From CAZZCU01 sp964652825 (GTDB taxonomy: Bacteria > Bdellovibrionota_B > Oligoflexia > Oligoflexales > CAZZCU01): DNA of 35,320 nt. The notes under the pieces are model-generated. The model was not told the origin of the DNA and did not search any database. It saw only the letters and a program-made list of their open reading frames with translations. This document shows positions 24,350 through 32,772 of this stretch, piece after piece. Position 1 is the stretch's first letter; the number at the start of each line of letters is the position of its first letter. The stretch lies in the NCBI GenBank assembly GCA_964652825.1, contig CAZZCU010000023.1, forward strand, positions 1 to 35,320, read 5' to 3'. Made by a program: the position numbers and the translations under genes.

Positions 24350-25735
24350 TCACATGGCACTAGGTGAACTCTTGATAATATAGGCGGGATAACCCGGAAC
24401 CGGGGCAATCGATTGCGCGTAAATCACAGTCTCGTAAGATTGACCGCTTTCGAGGAGATCGTCAGGCAGCTGCTGCATGGTGATATTCCCCGGCGTGACC
24501 GGCGTGCTGTGAACCTTAATGCCGTCAGCGTTAAAAACATTTGCCGACCATACGTAGTCCTCAATACTGCCAAATGGAGTTCCCTGGATCGATAACGTCT
24601 GAACGTTGCTGTCATACGCAACCGAGACGCTCCCCAGAGTTATATTGGGAAATGTATAGGCATACTCTTTAAACCATACGGCGGAGTCCTCACCGAAAGC
24701 GAGCTGAACAAACAATACCTGATTGGATTTGGGGTACTTATCCGCCGCCAGAATTATCTCGCGCGTATAGACGCCGTCACCAGCGGTTCCATCGACCAGC
24801 GTGCCATCAAAAGGCTGCGATGTAACCGCGTCGCTCTCGGCATCAACGTCTTCAACAGTGGCTGCGTTCAATAGTGCTTGTGACCCGCGGACACGCACCG
24901 ACGTCGGATTCACGCCGTCACGAACTCTCGTGCTGACAATTAATAAAACGCGATCGGGGCCCGAGGTTTGTGGCTCGGTGATCAACTGTACAGCGATAAA
25001 CTCAGCACCATCGGCAAAATACTGAATGCCATTTTTTTGCGCCGCGTCGCTGATCGCATCGCCATTAGCATCTCGATCAAATACATTCAACGTACCGTCG
25101 CCATCGGCATCGGTATCAAAAATATTCGGAATACCATCGCCATCAATATCAAAATCCTTGTCGTTAGGAATCCCGTCACGATCGGTATCAACCGGCGGCG
25201 CAAGCAACAAACCGTTGGCGGAGGCATCCATCCCGTTGGGAATGCCGTCACCATCCGTATCGACAGCAAAGTCAGGCGCTACTTCCAGTGGATACGTGGC
25301 GAAGAATTCAACAATCGGACCTTTATGAATTAAGCGTGGCAAGGCTTTGCTTTTGAGTTTAAAGAACTGCCGCACACCGGCTGGCGAAGCCGAGCTGGGC
25401 ATCGACAGCACCGCCGCCAACTTGTAATCGGGAGAAAGTAAAACAATCGTATGATACTTGGTGGTATCCACGCCTTTGAGAGAGAAGCTTCCGACCTGAT
25501 CCACTTCCGCGACTCGCGACACACCCGTGTCTTTTTCACTCAGCACCACTACCCAACCAGCCATTTCCCGTTGTCCACCGGTCTGACTGACGATGGAGCC
25601 ATTGATCGTTTCCGAAGTCGGCACACGAATGGCTTCCGTCGTATCGCCCCCTTTGCCGGACTTACCACAGCCATAATGCAACGCCGTAGCGGTCAACAAC
25701 AGCACGATAAAACTGGGACGAACAACAAATTTCAC
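24350..25735 (-). CDS. Lipoprotein with thrombospondin-type-3 calcium-binding repeats
   Basis: Predicted lipoprotein of 461 residues. The GTG at 25735 is chosen because AAGGA lies 7 bases upstream (25743-25747); an in-frame GTG at 25768 precedes this site. The signal peptide ends in LHYGC (Cys23). Residues about 35-125 look like a carboxypeptidase-regulatory or transthyretin-like beta domain (SETINGSIV...GWVVVLSEKDTG...GSFSLKGVD). Residues about 159-232 contain at least five D-x-D-x-D-G-I/T-x-N/D repeats, e.g. DTDGDGIPN and DIDGDGIPN, which bind calcium in thrombospondin-type-3 proteins. The remainder is beta-rich. It is likely a surface protein; the ligand is unknown. Confidence 0.83.
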   Translation of the reverse strand: MKFVVRPSFIVLLLTATALHYGCGKSGKGGDTTEAIRVPTSETINGSIVSQTGGQREMAGWVVVLSEKDTGVSRVAEVDQVGSFSLKGVDTTKYHTIVLLSPDYKLAAVLSMPSSASPAGVRQFFKLKSKALPRLIHKGPIVEFFATYPLEVAPDFAVDTDGDGIPNGMDASANGLLLAPPVDTDRDGIPNDKDFDIDGDGIPNIFDTDADGDGTLNVFDRDANGDAISDAAQKNGIQYFADGAEFIAVQLITEPQTSGPDRVLLIVSTRVRDGVNPTSVRVRGSQALLNAATVEDVDAESDAVTSQPFDGTLVDGTAGDGVYTREIILAADKYPKSNQVLFVQLAFGEDSAVWFKEYAYTFPNITLGSVSVAYDSNVQTLSIQGTPFGSIEDYVWSANVFNADGIKVHSTPVTPGNITMQQLPDDLLESGQSYETVIYAQSIAPVPGYPAYIIKSSPSAM

Positions 25736-25813
25736 AAGTCTGTCCTTTACGGGCGATATTAATAGCACTAATACCAGTTTATTTTGCTATCGACTGCTTA
25801 GGAACTGTCTTCG

Positions 25814-26179
25814 ATGGGTAATGATTGCTCGGCAAATTCAGCAGGTGGACGTTTTACCAAGCGTAACGAGGCGTTTACCTGCGCAAACTGCGGCCTGGCT
25901 GTGCCACCCGCCGGGCGAACCTGCCGGAATCATTGCCCGGAATGCTTATATTCCCAGCATGTCGATATTTATCCTGGTGATCGCGCCAACCCTTGCGGCG
26001 GCCTGATGCAACCCATTGGCTATGAGAATACCAACCACAAAGGCCTGATGATTATGTACCGATGCACCACCTGCGGTCATCAGGCGCGCAATATCGCCCT
26101 GCTAAATGATCCGGCCTATCCTGATAATTATGAAGCGATTTTACGCATCAGCAACCCACATCGCACCCTCCGTGATTGA
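25814..26179 (+). CDS. RNHCP domain zinc-ribbon protein
   Basis: Protein of 121 residues with the motif RNHCPECLYSQHVDIYPGDR (about 37-56), which names the RNHCP family. Paired cysteines CANC, CPEC and CTTC, with other cysteines and histidines, suggest a zinc-ribbon fold. The molecular role of the family is not known to me; a nucleic-acid or ribosome-related function would be a guess. The ATG at 25814 is the first in the frame. The stop codon (26177-26179) lies within the -35 box of the RNase P RNA promoter. Confidence 0.85.
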   Translation: MGNDCSANSAGGRFTKRNEAFTCANCGLAVPPAGRTCRNHCPECLYSQHVDIYPGDRANPCGGLMQPIGYENTNHKGLMIMYRCTTCGHQARNIALLNDPAYPDNYEAILRISNPHRTLRD

Positions 26180-26204
26180 CAAGAGCCTTCCGCCCCAATA
26201 AATT
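26176..26204 (+). promoter_or_regulatory. Promoter of the RNase P RNA gene
   Basis: A perfect TTGACA at 26176-26181 and TAAATT at 26199-26204 are 17 bases apart. The predicted start near 26211 falls just before the long 5' strand of the terminal helix at 26216, which is what an RNA gene promoter should do. Confidence 0.65.
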
Positions 26205-26215
26205 GGCGCGGTCAG

Positions 26216-26660
26216 GTGTGCACCACACTGCGGCTTCCGGTCAAAGATGGTTGGGCTATCGCTGTAACGGCTTTGGTCGTTATGGAGGAAAGTCCGGACT
26301 TCATAGGGAACGATGCTGGCTAACGGCCAGGCGGGGTAACCCGACGGAAAGTGCAACAGAAAACACACCGCCGAACTCAATAGCGATATTGGGTGGTAAG
26401 GATGAAACGGTGCGGTAAGAGCGCACCAGCGGCTTGGCGACAAGTCCGCTTGGCAAACCCCATCCGAAGCAAGGCCAAATGAAGGAGTGGAGTCGCGGTC
26501 AAACGCAACTCCGGTACCGTCCCGGTGCTATCCTTGGGTAGGCCGCTTGAGGTCGCTGGTAACGGCGATCCCAGACGAATGGTAGCTGGTTCGCTTTGTG
26601 CGAACTACAGAATCCGGCTTACATGCCTCTCGGATCAGTTGCCGCACATGTGGTGCACAC
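26216..26660 (+). ncRNA. rnpB: RNase P RNA, bacterial class A
   Basis: Catalytic RNA of ribonuclease P, which removes tRNA 5' leaders. The conserved cores are clear: GAGGAAAGTCCGGAC with CATAGGG (26284-26307), CAACAGAAA followed by ACCGCC, GGTGCGGTAAGAGCGCACCA (about 26409), AGCAAGGCCAAAT (26468-26480), and the 3' core ACAGAATCCGGCTTA, which closes helix P4. The order and the P13/P14-type segments fit class A. The ends are set by complementarity: 26216-26227 pairs perfectly with 26649-26660, and 26229-26234 with 26641-26646, forming an unusually long terminal helix. True mature ends may be shorter. The total of about 445 bases is at the upper end of the class. Confidence 0.95.
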
Positions 26661-26703
26661 TAGACATTCCTCTCTTCCTGTTTATCACGGAGTGTTCGGC
26701 TTT

Positions 26704-27417
26704 ATGCCTCTACGTTGGTCTGCCGATCCCTTAAAAGATCCGACCGGGCCAAAACGCGGCTTTGTGAATCCGTTTATAGACGCGCTGCGCCAGGGTTTTG
26801 CCACGGGCAACCTGCCGGTGTTGTATGGTCCGGCTGTAGCCGCGCACAAGGGACGATGGCGTGACCTTCTTCCTCCTAGTGCCGCCAGCTCTTCGGCTCG
26901 GCTCATCGTGGAGATCGGCGCACATAAAGGCATCGTTTTAAGTGCTTTGGCTACCGACCATCCGCAGGATCTTATCCTCGGCGTTGATATTACCTTTAAA
27001 AGAGTCGTGACCTCAGCGAAACGAGCCGTTGCCCTTGGTCTACGAAACGTCCACAGCATCATGGCCAATGCCCGCGCTATCCGCGAAGTGTTTGCTGACG
27101 ACGAAGTGGATGGCCTGGTGATTTTTTTCCCCGACCCCTGGCCGAAGCAACGACACAGTAAGAATCGGCTATTGTCGGAGGAATTTTGCCGGAATGCACT
27201 GGCGGTGCTGAAACCAGGCGGGTTCCTATGGCTTAAAACCGATCAAGCCAGCTATTTTGAAATGGCTTGTCAAAACATGGATTTAGCGGGTTTCGTGCCC
27301 GTTGATGATCACCCCATCCAGGAACGCACCTACACCAGTGCATTTGAGCAACGCTTTGCTGCTCAAGGGCTTGCCACTTACGGCCGAATGTGGCAAAAAC
27401 TCCCGGCCCGGTGCTGA
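26704..27417 (+). CDS. trmB: tRNA (guanine-N7-)-methyltransferase TrmB
   Basis: Enzyme that uses S-adenosylmethionine to make 7-methylguanosine at position 46 of tRNA. The frame is open upstream, but earlier codons lie inside the RNase P RNA gene, so I choose ATG 26704 (GGAG about 10 bases upstream), giving 237 residues. The SAM-binding motif is VEIGAHKG (69-76), slightly off the usual EIGxGxG; the catalytic-type FFPDPWPKQRHSKNR (141-155) is diagnostic. The C-terminal TSAFEQRF corresponds to the substrate-binding T-x-x-E segment. Placement next to the RNase P RNA joins two tRNA-maturation genes. Confidence 0.92.
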   Translation: MPLRWSADPLKDPTGPKRGFVNPFIDALRQGFATGNLPVLYGPAVAAHKGRWRDLLPPSAASSSARLIVEIGAHKGIVLSALATDHPQDLILGVDITFKRVVTSAKRAVALGLRNVHSIMANARAIREVFADDEVDGLVIFFPDPWPKQRHSKNRLLSEEFCRNALAVLKPGGFLWLKTDQASYFEMACQNMDLAGFVPVDDHPIQERTYTSAFEQRFAAQGLATYGRMWQKLPARC

Positions 27418-27509
27418 GCATTTTCAAAACTAGCCGGTTATGGTAGCCTGGGAATTCACGGATGTGGTCATGGATTCCGACATTATTAACCGCATGGATT
27501 CGGTGAACA

Positions 27510-27773
27510 ATGGATAATTTCAAAGAAACCTTTGCGAAATATATGAATGACATTGTTGCTTTTGAGTGGAATCAACAGGAACAAAGTCAACCGTCTCAAA
27601 GCGCACAGATCGTCAATCTAGGAACATGCGCTGTTGGCAAAGCTTTCAGAATAAAAGCGGCGGGCGAACCAGCCGTATCGGCGACGACCAATGCCAGTGT
27701 CAAAAGCTTTCCGCAGCGACACGACAGCACCAAGGTCGAGACCACCAAGATTCAACCGCAACGTAGGAGATAG
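27510..27773 (+). CDS. Small unknown protein before ybeY
   Basis: A possible 87-residue protein, not recognised. It starts at ATG 27510 with only a weak GGTG upstream and ends 8 bases before the proposed ybeY start. The N-terminal half (NFKETFAKYMNDIVAFEWNQ) could be helical; the rest is polar, rich in Gln, Ser, Thr and Lys, and likely disordered. The same strand and tight spacing to ybeY favour a real gene; composition and weak initiation site argue against. Confidence 0.4.
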   Translation: MDNFKETFAKYMNDIVAFEWNQQEQSQPSQSAQIVNLGTCAVGKAFRIKAAGEPAVSATTNASVKSFPQRHDSTKVETTKIQPQRRR

Positions 27774-27781
27774 TTCCAGCT

Positions 27782-28375
27782 TTGGACGACGACACACGAA
27801 TAAAGATACAAACACCGGCAAAAACGCAGAAAATTTTCGTTGTTAATCACCTTAGCCGCTACTCCGTTCGAGTCAAAAAAATCCAGCATCTAACTTCTGC
27901 TCTTATCAATGCACTCGGCGTCAGCCAGTATGAAGTTGCTATTGAATTTGTCGGCCCCGGGCGGATGCGCACGATCAACCGCAAGTATCGCGGCGCTGAT
28001 AAATCCACGGACGTCTTGTCATTTCCACAACAGGTCTGGAAAAAATCGCTGGCGGCGAAGCTTGCACCAAGCGCAGCAAAAATCCATCGCCAAAAAAGCA
28101 CCAAAGCACCAACCCCCGTGCCCGCACTGGGGGATGTGATTATCTCGTTGCCGGATGCCGAACGCAATGCGCGCAGCATCGGTCAGAGCCTGGATCGCGA
28201 AGTTGGTTTTCTGATCGTGCACGGGATTTTGCATCTGTGTGGCCACGACCACATGCGACCTTCCGAAGAACGCGCCATGCGCCGCGAACAACGTAAGTTA
28301 ATGCAGGTCTTGTCGCGCAATACCGATGCACCGCTATGGAAGTCCTGCGTCAGCGAACGGAGGCGACAATCATGA
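27782..28375 (+). CDS. ybeY: Endoribonuclease YbeY with inserted loop
   Basis: Metal-dependent RNase involved in 16S rRNA 3'-end maturation and ribosome quality control. The frame starts at TTG 27782, with AGGAGA 11 bases upstream, which is a long spacing; no ATG suits better. The metal site is HGILHLCGHDH (His147, His151, His157), and NRKYRGADKSTDVLSFP (67-82) is the second family hallmark. Between DVLSFP and LGDVIIS lies an insertion of about 30 residues rich in Lys, Ala and Pro (about 85-115), making the protein 197 residues against the usual 150-160. The corC-like gene overlaps its stop in an ATGA. Confidence 0.9.
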   Translation: MDDDTRIKIQTPAKTQKIFVVNHLSRYSVRVKKIQHLTSALINALGVSQYEVAIEFVGPGRMRTINRKYRGADKSTDVLSFPQQVWKKSLAAKLAPSAAKIHRQKSTKAPTPVPALGDVIISLPDAERNARSIGQSLDREVGFLIVHGILHLCGHDHMRPSEERAMRREQRKLMQVLSRNTDAPLWKSCVSERRRQS

Positions 28376-29712
28376 ATCTGCCGCCGCTGCTGCTCGAAGA
28401 TTTTGCGACCTTATTCGCGATCGGCATTTGTCTGATCGCTTCAGCGATCTTTTCGTCGTCGGAAACCGCCATTACTTCGCTCGGCGTGCTCAAAACCAAA
28501 CATCTGCTTGATAGCAGCAATCGCGGACACAAAGCCCTGACACTGTGGCTCAATCATCCCAGCCGGGTTTTAACGACAATTTTGGTATGGAACAACACCG
28601 TCAATATCCTCACTGCGGCTTTGGTCACCGATCTGTCTATGCGTTATTTCGGTAGCTCGGCCATTGGTATCGCCACCGGTATCACGACGTTCCTGGTCCT
28701 GGTATTTGGCGAAATTATCCCCAAATCATTTGCTAAGGCTCATGCTGATGTATTGGCTATTCCTTGTCTGCAACTGGTTATTTTCATCTACCGTCTCAGT
28801 TACCCGGTGGTGAAATTGCTCTCTGATGGCGCCAATTTCTTCTTGTTGAAAATGGCTAAACGCGCACCGATTCGCAAACCGATCACTGAGGAAGAAATTG
28901 AATATCTTATTAGCGTCGGCAAGTCAGAAGGCATCATCGGCGACGTAAAGAACGATATGATCAGCGGCGTGTTTGAATTTGACGAAACCAAAGCGCGCGA
29001 AGTCATGACCCCACGCACGGATATTATCGCGATCGAACGCTCAACGCCGTTGGCGGATGCAATCAAATTGCTGACTGACAGCGGACACTCGCGCGTCCCG
29101 GTTTACGAGAAACGCATTGATAGAATTATCGGTATTCTGCTGTTAAAGGACCTGCTCAAAGCCATCGGTCACGTTGATTGCCCGGCGGATGCCAAAGCCG
29201 CCGACTTTATGCGGCCACCGATTTTTTATCCGGAGACCAAACCGCTTATCGATTTGTTTAAAGACTTAAAACGCACCAAAAATCACTTGGCGATTGTAAT
29301 TGACGAGTACGGCGGAACCGCTGGCATCATCACCATGGAAGACATCATCGAAGAAATCGTCGGCGAGATCCAGGATGAATACGATGTCGAAGAAGCCAAG
29401 GTCAAAGAAATCCAACCCGATACCTATGATGTGGTGGGTTCCATGCACATCGCTGAATTCTTCGAGTTCTTTCACTTGGAGAACGAAAGCGAGACGCTCG
29501 AAGATTCCGCACATGATGTGGATACAGTCGCGGGTTGGATGACTCAGCAGTTGGGGGCAATGCCAAAAACCGGGCAGAAACTCACCTTCGGTCCACTCAA
29601 ACTTGAAGTCACCGATGTCGGACGTCACCGGATTCAGCGGCTACGCGTCGTCCGTACACGCCCCAAAACTGATCCCAATATGCAGCCGTTAAACGAGCAG
29701 GCTGTTACGTAA
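28372..29712 (+). CDS. CorC/HlyC-type CBS-domain membrane protein
   Basis: Integral membrane protein of the CNNM/CorC family, implicated in magnesium or other divalent cation efflux. The ATG at 28372 is chosen because GGAGG lies 8 bases upstream (28359-28363); this gives 446 residues. Order of parts: DUF21/CNNM transmembrane domain (about 5-180, with SSSETAITSL and FGEIIPKSFAK), two CBS domains (about 200-330, with REVMTPRTDIIAIE and HLAIVIDEYGGTAGIITMED), then a CorC_HlyC C-terminal domain (about 340-430). The overlap with ybeY matches the frequent ybeY-corC pairing. It ends convergently with nagZ, overlapping by 24 bases. Confidence 0.92.
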   Translation: MNLPPLLLEDFATLFAIGICLIASAIFSSSETAITSLGVLKTKHLLDSSNRGHKALTLWLNHPSRVLTTILVWNNTVNILTAALVTDLSMRYFGSSAIGIATGITTFLVLVFGEIIPKSFAKAHADVLAIPCLQLVIFIYRLSYPVVKLLSDGANFFLLKMAKRAPIRKPITEEEIEYLISVGKSEGIIGDVKNDMISGVFEFDETKAREVMTPRTDIIAIERSTPLADAIKLLTDSGHSRVPVYEKRIDRIIGILLLKDLLKAIGHVDCPADAKAADFMRPPIFYPETKPLIDLFKDLKRTKNHLAIVIDEYGGTAGIITMEDIIEEIVGEIQDEYDVEEAKVKEIQPDTYDVVGSMHIAEFFEFFHLENESETLEDSAHDVDTVAGWMTQQLGAMPKTGQKLTFGPLKLEVTDVGRHRIQRLRVVRTRPKTDPNMQPLNEQAVT

Positions 29713-30693
29713 ATGCCGAACGCGCGCAGCGGCATCCTCCAACCGTAGTTGGAAAGCAGGACTGCGTGCGGCTTCGCGGCGCAGGGCCTCAAGCGCCAGG
29801 CGAGCGCGCTCCAAGTGCTCGCAGACCAGCAACATATCGATACCGGCGGCCACTGCCTCGATCATTGCCAGACACCAGGTGGCTTCGTCCTGGGCGATCG
29901 CTCCCATGTTCATATCGTCGCTGACGACGACCCCCTGATAGGACAACTCATCTTTGAGCAGATCGGTAATGACTGCCGGCGAACAACTGGCCGGTCGCTG
30001 CGCGTCCAAAGCCGGATAGATGCAATGGGACACCATTATCATCGGCGCCTGCGCTGCCAGAGCGACGAACGGCGCCAGATCACGTTGGCGCAGCAAATCC
30101 AATGTCACGTCGACAACAGCGCTGCCTTGATGTGTATCCACTGTCGCCGCGCCCTGTCCGGGGAAATGTTTGAGCGAGCCAAGAACGCCGGTGCTTTGCA
30201 TGCCTTTGAGAAAAGCACCAGCACGGGCGATAACGGCCGTGGCATCCGTCCCGAACACGCGATCGCCGATCGCCTCGTTGCTCATCTCACTTAAAACATC
30301 CGTCACCGGCGCAAAATTGCAATTAATGCCGAGCTCGGCCAGGCTTTGACCAACGGCCAGGCCGTACTCAAAGATTGCCGATAACGCGGCGGTATCACTT
30401 TTGCCACCCGCCAGTTGTTGGGTCGGGCCGAGATTAGGGAAATCGGGGTCACGAATCCGTGCCACCCGTCCTCCCTCCTGATCAATAGCGATCAGCGGCG
30501 TGCCGGCAGCAGAGGCATAGAGAGATTTGAGACTAGAAATTAATTCCGCAACCCGCCGAAACGGCGTCGGGATATTACGCTTGAATAAAGTGACTCCGGC
30601 TGGCTGTTCCTGGACGAAGAAACGCCGCTCGGCTTCGGTAAGCGTGGTACCTTCGATGGCGGCGACCAGTATCGCGCTAGCTGCGTCTGTCAC
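29689..30693 (-). CDS. nagZ: Beta-N-acetylhexosaminidase NagZ (GH3)
   Basis: Cytosolic enzyme that removes N-acetylglucosamine from recycled muropeptides. It has 334 residues from GTG 30693. The catalytic nucleophile candidate is Asp259 in VVSDDMNMGAI, and the acid/base Asp-His dyad lies in DTH (186-188) within KHFPGQGAATVDTH (175-188). The family consensus has His or Leu at the position occupied here by Gln180. IDQEGGRVARI (70-80) is also typical. No C-terminal domain is present, so this is the single-domain Gram-negative form. The gene starts 9 bases after khpA and ends in a 24-base overlap with the facing corC-like gene. Confidence 0.9.
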   Translation of the reverse strand: MTDAASAILVAAIEGTTLTEAERRFFVQEQPAGVTLFKRNIPTPFRRVAELISSLKSLYASAAGTPLIAIDQEGGRVARIRDPDFPNLGPTQQLAGGKSDTAALSAIFEYGLAVGQSLAELGINCNFAPVTDVLSEMSNEAIGDRVFGTDATAVIARAGAFLKGMQSTGVLGSLKHFPGQGAATVDTHQGSAVVDVTLDLLRQRDLAPFVALAAQAPMIMVSHCIYPALDAQRPASCSPAVITDLLKDELSYQGVVVSDDMNMGAIAQDEATWCLAMIEAVAAGIDMLLVCEHLERARLALEALRREAARSPAFQLRLEDAAARVRHLRNSLLV

Positions 30694-30702
30694 CGCAGCT
30701 AC

Positions 30703-30960
30703 CTATTCGTCGATAATCTGAAGAATGTAGCGCTTGGAGTATTTGGCTGCCGCGCAATTCAGTATAGTTCTGATTGCGTCAGCGGTACGGCCTTGGCGAC
30801 CGATCACCTTACCGATATCTTCCTTGGCTACCTTGAGTTCAATGATATTTGTTTGATTACCGGCAATTTCGCTGATCTCAATACGACCAACATCATCCAC
30901 CAGCGCTTTGGCAATGAACTCCACTAGATCTTTCATCGGCACATCAGCATTCGTCGTCAT
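30703..30960 (-). CDS. khpA: RNA-binding KH-domain protein KhpA
   Basis: Small RNA-binding protein of 85 residues, a single KH domain with the GxxG loop in IGKVIGRQGRTADAIRTIL (about 53-71). The N-terminal MKDLVEFIAKALVDD is the family start. KhpA binds RNA with KhpB in some bacteria. It usually sits between rpsP and rimM; here it stands with nagZ, 9 bases upstream of it, an unusual partner. The ATG at 30960 has GGTGA close by. Confidence 0.88.
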   Translation of the reverse strand: MTTNADVPMKDLVEFIAKALVDDVGRIEISEIAGNQTNIIELKVAKEDIGKVIGRQGRTADAIRTILNCAAAKYSKRYILQIIDE

Positions 30961-31036
30961 AGCTCACCACTTCCGTAACATGAATTTGAACCGCCGCTGC
31001 GAGAGTCCACAACTCACAGACTATACAATCCTTATC

Positions 31037-31053
31037 ATCTTAGTTTATAAGAT
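31037..31053. promoter_or_regulatory. Small AT-rich dyad upstream of the RatA-like gene
   Basis: ATCTTA (31037-31042) and TAAGAT (31048-31053) are inverted around GTTTA, within the divergent gap between khpA and the RatA-like gene. TATAAG inside it could serve as a -10 box. An operator or start site is possible but unproved. Confidence 0.25.
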
Positions 31054-31080
31054 AAACGCAATTTAGAAAAGGAGACAATT

Positions 31081-31503
31081 GTGGCCAAGCTCGAAACCGA
31101 ACACGTCTTTGATGGCAACATTGAGCGGGTTTTTGCGGCAATCAAAAGTTACCAACGCTACCCGGAGTTCTTGCCGGGCGTGACTTCCATCGAAGTGTTG
31201 CCAGCCGTGCTGCCAGATTCGGTCTGTCAAGTTAGGTACGAACTCAATATTATTAAGAAATTCTACTATGTCATCGATATGTATGAGGCTGCCCCCAATC
31301 GCATCTGGTGGACACTGTCTGACTCAAATCTGATGAAAACCAACGACGGCGGCTGGAAACTCAGCGCCAAAGGGAAAGACCAAACCAAGGCCATCTATTC
31401 CCTGGATGTTAAGTTTAAAGGTCTTGTACCGGCGGCGATCACCGATCAGGTTGCCAAGGCTAACATCCCCGGCATGTTGGCCGGATTCCAAAAACTGGTG
31501 GCC
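31081..31503 (+). CDS. RatA-like START/polyketide-cyclase domain protein (cut by gap)
   Basis: Partial gene of 141 visible residues, beginning at GTG 31081 with AAGGAG 6 bases upstream (31069-31074). The pattern ERVFAAIKSYQRYPEFLPGVTSIEVL (14-39) and the beta strands that follow fit the SRPBCC fold of the RatA/Coq10-type family; relatives bind hydrophobic ligands such as ubiquinone intermediates, or act on ribosome association in E. coli. Here the segment WWTLSDSNLMKTNDGGWKL and the rest match the fold but not a specific subgroup. It runs into the block of N at 31504, close to the normal length (about 145-150), so only a few residues are likely lost. Confidence 0.7.
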
Positions 31504-31603
31504 NNNNNNNNNNNNNNNNNNNNNNNNNNNNNNNNNNNNNNNNNNNNNNNNNNNNNNNNNNNNNNNNNNNNNNNNNNNNNNNNNNNNNNNNNNNNNNNNN
31601 NNN
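31504..31603. other. Assembly gap of 100 N
   Basis: Exactly 100 undetermined bases, a standard placeholder for a scaffold join of unknown length. The RatA-like gene enters from the left and the topoisomerase VI A gene from the right, both near their expected 3' ends. The true distance and the linkage of the two sides are not established by the sequence. Confidence 0.99.
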
Positions 31604-32772
31604 CCCTTCTCGATCTTGCTGACAATAAGCTTTTCCGGCATGAGAGGATCGCGAGGGTCCACGCTAAAGTAAGCTTGCTGTTCACAGCGTCGCTTGTTCT
31701 CCAGCAACCAGTCGAGGACACTCGATAGGCCTTTGTTCCTCTTGTCGCGGAAAAACGGATCGTTAGCCAACGCATCTTTAGCTTTTTTAAGCTGCCGCAT
31801 CTCGCCAGCATCGTTTTCTTTGACTGGATAATCGAGCAAGTCATATTTTTTAATATCTTCCGGCAACACGCCTAAGAAATTAACTTCGGGTGCGGAGTAA
31901 TTGGAATTGCGAATGAGCGACGCAGCGGAACCGGCTTTAAGAGTCCGAAAAATATTTTGTAACGTATAAGCATCCAAATCACCGAAGAAGAACAGCGGGA
32001 TTTTTAACTGATCTTGAATCCGCTTTACCCAGCCGCGCACAGCATTGGAAGGCACACCCTGCGCACCGACAACGATGGAGTTGTGGCGCTTGGTAAAGCC
32101 GCTCGCCACCAAGGTATTCGCCGTACCCTCGGATTCAATGACCAAGCAAAAATCGATTTTTTTCTTGGCTTCGAGTTTCAGATTCTGCGGACGATTCTTT
32201 GGCTGAAACGGCGAGGTTCCAAGACGCGACAAATCAATGACCGCTTGCGTACCATCAAGCAGGGTTTCGGTAACAACAAGTTGCTGCGAATACGTCTGAC
32301 CGCCACGATCATTCGCGTAACAATTAATCTCTTCGCGATAGCATTCCATCAACTCACAAATAAAATCGATCGTCGAATCTGACTCGTCCTGATCAGCAAA
32401 ATCCAGCGGTTTCAGGCTGGGGTTATGCTTAATTTCACCCTTACAAATGTAGTACAACTCACGCTTGGTATTGATCTGACCGGTTTCAAGATTACGCAAA
32501 ATAATTTCCAGAACAAAAACCGCGCGCGACATCTTTTTGACGGAACTGACGTTCAACTCGGTGCGTACCATTTTTGAACCGGGCGTCAGATAACCGACTT
32601 TGTGATCGTAGAGAGAGTTATCGAGCGAGCACTTGATTGCTTCCAGCACCGGACGCTGTGCACGCTCCAGATCGGCAAGCAGGCGTTCACACATATCGCG
32701 GCTAAGCTTTGGGATCAGCTCGCCGTCGTTATTCCTCTTTTTTGCGATCGTCTTCGCTGTCTTCTTCGCCAT
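31604..32772 (-). CDS. DNA topoisomerase VI subunit A (Spo11-like; C terminus in gap)
   Basis: DNA-cleaving subunit of the type IIB topoisomerase, with 389 visible residues from ATG 32772. The winged-helix catalytic motif is TKRELYYICKG (102-112); Tyr108 is the likely DNA-linking tyrosine, by analogy with Spo11. The Toprim domain has Glu213 in VIESEG and Asp265-x-Asp267 in FFGDLDAYT. GAQGVPSNAVR (237-247) is typical of the family. Archaeal homologues have about 360-390 residues, so little is missing beyond LIVSKIEK, where the gap begins. The N terminus is Lys-rich. The gene overlaps the end of the B subunit gene by 44 bases. Confidence 0.93.

Noticed and set aside
26596..26703. N-terminal extension of trmB by 36 residues from an upstream ATG.
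   Set aside because: It would code through the 3' part of the RNase P RNA, and the extension has no similarity to TrmB; ATG 26704 fits the family start.
27440..27517. 25-residue frame before the small protein upstream of ybeY, considered as a leader peptide.
   Set aside because: No ribosome-binding site, no codon run typical of attenuators and no hairpin pair nearby.
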